From positions 31,239 through 95,238 of the forward strand of contig NZ_JACTVA010000012.1 in NCBI RefSeq assembly GCF_014490485.1: a DNA stretch of 64,000 nt, given 5' to 3'. The position numbers and the translations under genes are program-made. Of this stretch, positions 63,367 to 64,000 are shown one piece after another; the stretch's first letter is position 1, and each line of letters begins with the position of its first letter. Source of the DNA: Teichococcus aerophilus (GTDB taxonomy: Bacteria > Pseudomonadota > Alphaproteobacteria > Acetobacterales > Acetobacteraceae). The notes below the pieces were generated by a model. It did not search any database. It saw only the letters and a program-made list of their open reading frames with translations, and had not been told where the DNA came from.

Positions 63367-64000
63367 ATGTCGCGCCGCCGTTTTCGCCCATCCGGTTTCG
63401 CCCTGGCCCTGGCCGCCATGCTGCTACCGGCCGCGGCCTCGGCTGCCCCTGCTTTCACCACCACCCGCCTCAGCCTGCGCTCCGGCCCCGCGACCGAGTA
63501 TCCGGCCGTCGCATTGCTGGAACCTGGCGTGCAGGTGGAGGTGCTGGGTTGCCTGGAAGGCTATGGCTGGTGCGATGCCATGGTGGGGCGGGACCGTGGC
63601 TGGCTGCCCGGCAACTACCTGCAGGCCCCCTATTATGAGCGGCGGGAGCCATTGATCGGCATCGCCCCCGCCATCGGCCTGCCCATCATCGGCTTCGCCG
63701 CTGGCAGCTATTGGGACAGCTACTATCGCGGCCGTCCCTTCTATCGGGAGCGCGACCGCTGGGTTGGCTACGCGCCGCCCCGCTGGCGGCATGACGGCCC
63801 GCCGGGCCCCGGCCCAGGCTGGCGCGGGCCGGATCGTGACTGGCGGGGCGGCCCCGACCGCGACTGGCGCGGCGGGCCTGGCTGGGATGGCCATGGCCCG
63901 CCCGGGCGTGGGCCCGGTGGGCCGGGCTTCGGCCACCGGGATGGCGGCCCGTCCGGTCATGGCGGGCAATGGAGCGGTGGCCCTGGCCGCCCGGACGGCC
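63367..64000 (+). CDS. SH3-domain secreted protein with Gly/Arg/Asp-rich repeats (truncated by window end)
   Basis: The visible 211 codons start with a signal peptide (FALALAAMLLPAAASAA). A bacterial SH3_3 domain follows (LSLRSGPATEYPAVALLEPG to DRGWLPGNYLQAPY, about residues 30-90), then a short hydrophobic stretch (LIGIAPAIGLPIIGFAAGSYW) and a Pro/Gly-rich tail with near-repeats of DRDWRGGP. The stop lies beyond base 64000. SH3_3 domains often bind cell-wall peptides. The tail looks disordered. Its gene stands 165 bp after infC, where rpmI/rplT would often be. Confidence 0.82.
   Translation, partial: MSRRRFRPSGFALALAAMLLPAAASAAPAFTTTRLSLRSGPATEYPAVALLEPGVQVEVLGCLEGYGWCDAMVGRDRGWLPGNYLQAPYYERREPLIGIAPAIGLPIIGFAAGSYWDSYYRGRPFYRERDRWVGYAPPRWRHDGPPGPGPGWRGPDRDWRGGPDRDWRGGPGWDGHGPPGRGPGGPGFGHRDGGPSGHGGQWSGGPGRPDG

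Noticed and set aside
1..64000. CRISPR array, restriction-modification, toxin-antitoxin or phage-defence island
   Set aside because: No regularly spaced direct repeats and no recognisable defence or phage protein in any gap or gene.

Overview
The window is very GC-rich, almost fully coding DNA from an alphaproteobacterium, most likely an Acetobacteraceae member of the Roseomonas type. This placement is inferred from the ileS-lspA-DUF3035-M16-M16 gene order, a MutL that carries its own endonuclease motif, DUF6525- and DUF5991-like small proteins, and heavy use of TctC-type binding proteins, class II aldolases and CoA-transferases. It reads as chromosome. I saw no phage, plasmid, transposase, rRNA, tRNA or CRISPR.

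Layout. 1-5775: leftward catabolic operon (MaoC hydratase, BisC-like molybdopterin oxidoreductase, two CoA-transferase subunits, SDR) divergent from an IclR regulator. 6031-8006: a DUF6525-like gene, a two-cysteine OhrR/MarR-type regulator and a divergent chloroperoxidase-type hydrolase, with three copies of a perfect 10-bp palindrome between the last two. 8496-18298: metallo-hydrolase, M48 membrane protease, mutL and a complete four-gene ABC importer. 18508-30298: leftward housekeeping block (pgi, M16 pair, lipoprotein, lspA, ileS, alpha/beta hydrolase, ribF, LOG). 30426-36695: two M20 amidohydrolases, a 77-aa conserved protein, a 44-aa GTG-start ORF, cspA, a threonine-synthase-like enzyme and an M81 peptidase. 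37155-43888: small membrane protein, TRIC channel, MFS, secreted DUF5991-like protein, LysR, racemase and two divergent TauE/SafE exporters. 44300-49512: glycan operon with a 1241-aa triple glycosyltransferase and an FkbM methyltransferase with a coiled-coil tail. 49728-57639: FAD oxidase, hydroxyacid dehydrogenase, class II aldolases, an ABC ATPase without permeases, a methyltransferase and TctC. 57784-64000: NdvA-like exporter, hexapeptide acetyltransferase, thrS, infC (probable CTG start) and a truncated SH3 protein.

The strongest non-genic signal is a family of about 240-bp, near-palindromic intergenic elements. There are six type A copies, two type B copies, one eroded copy and one half copy in 64 kb. 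Their ends are terminator-like hairpins with a T-rich flank pointing inward. Seven of the ten sit between convergent genes and none lies in a divergent promoter region. The two type B copies are in direct orientation on either side of a single small membrane-protein gene.
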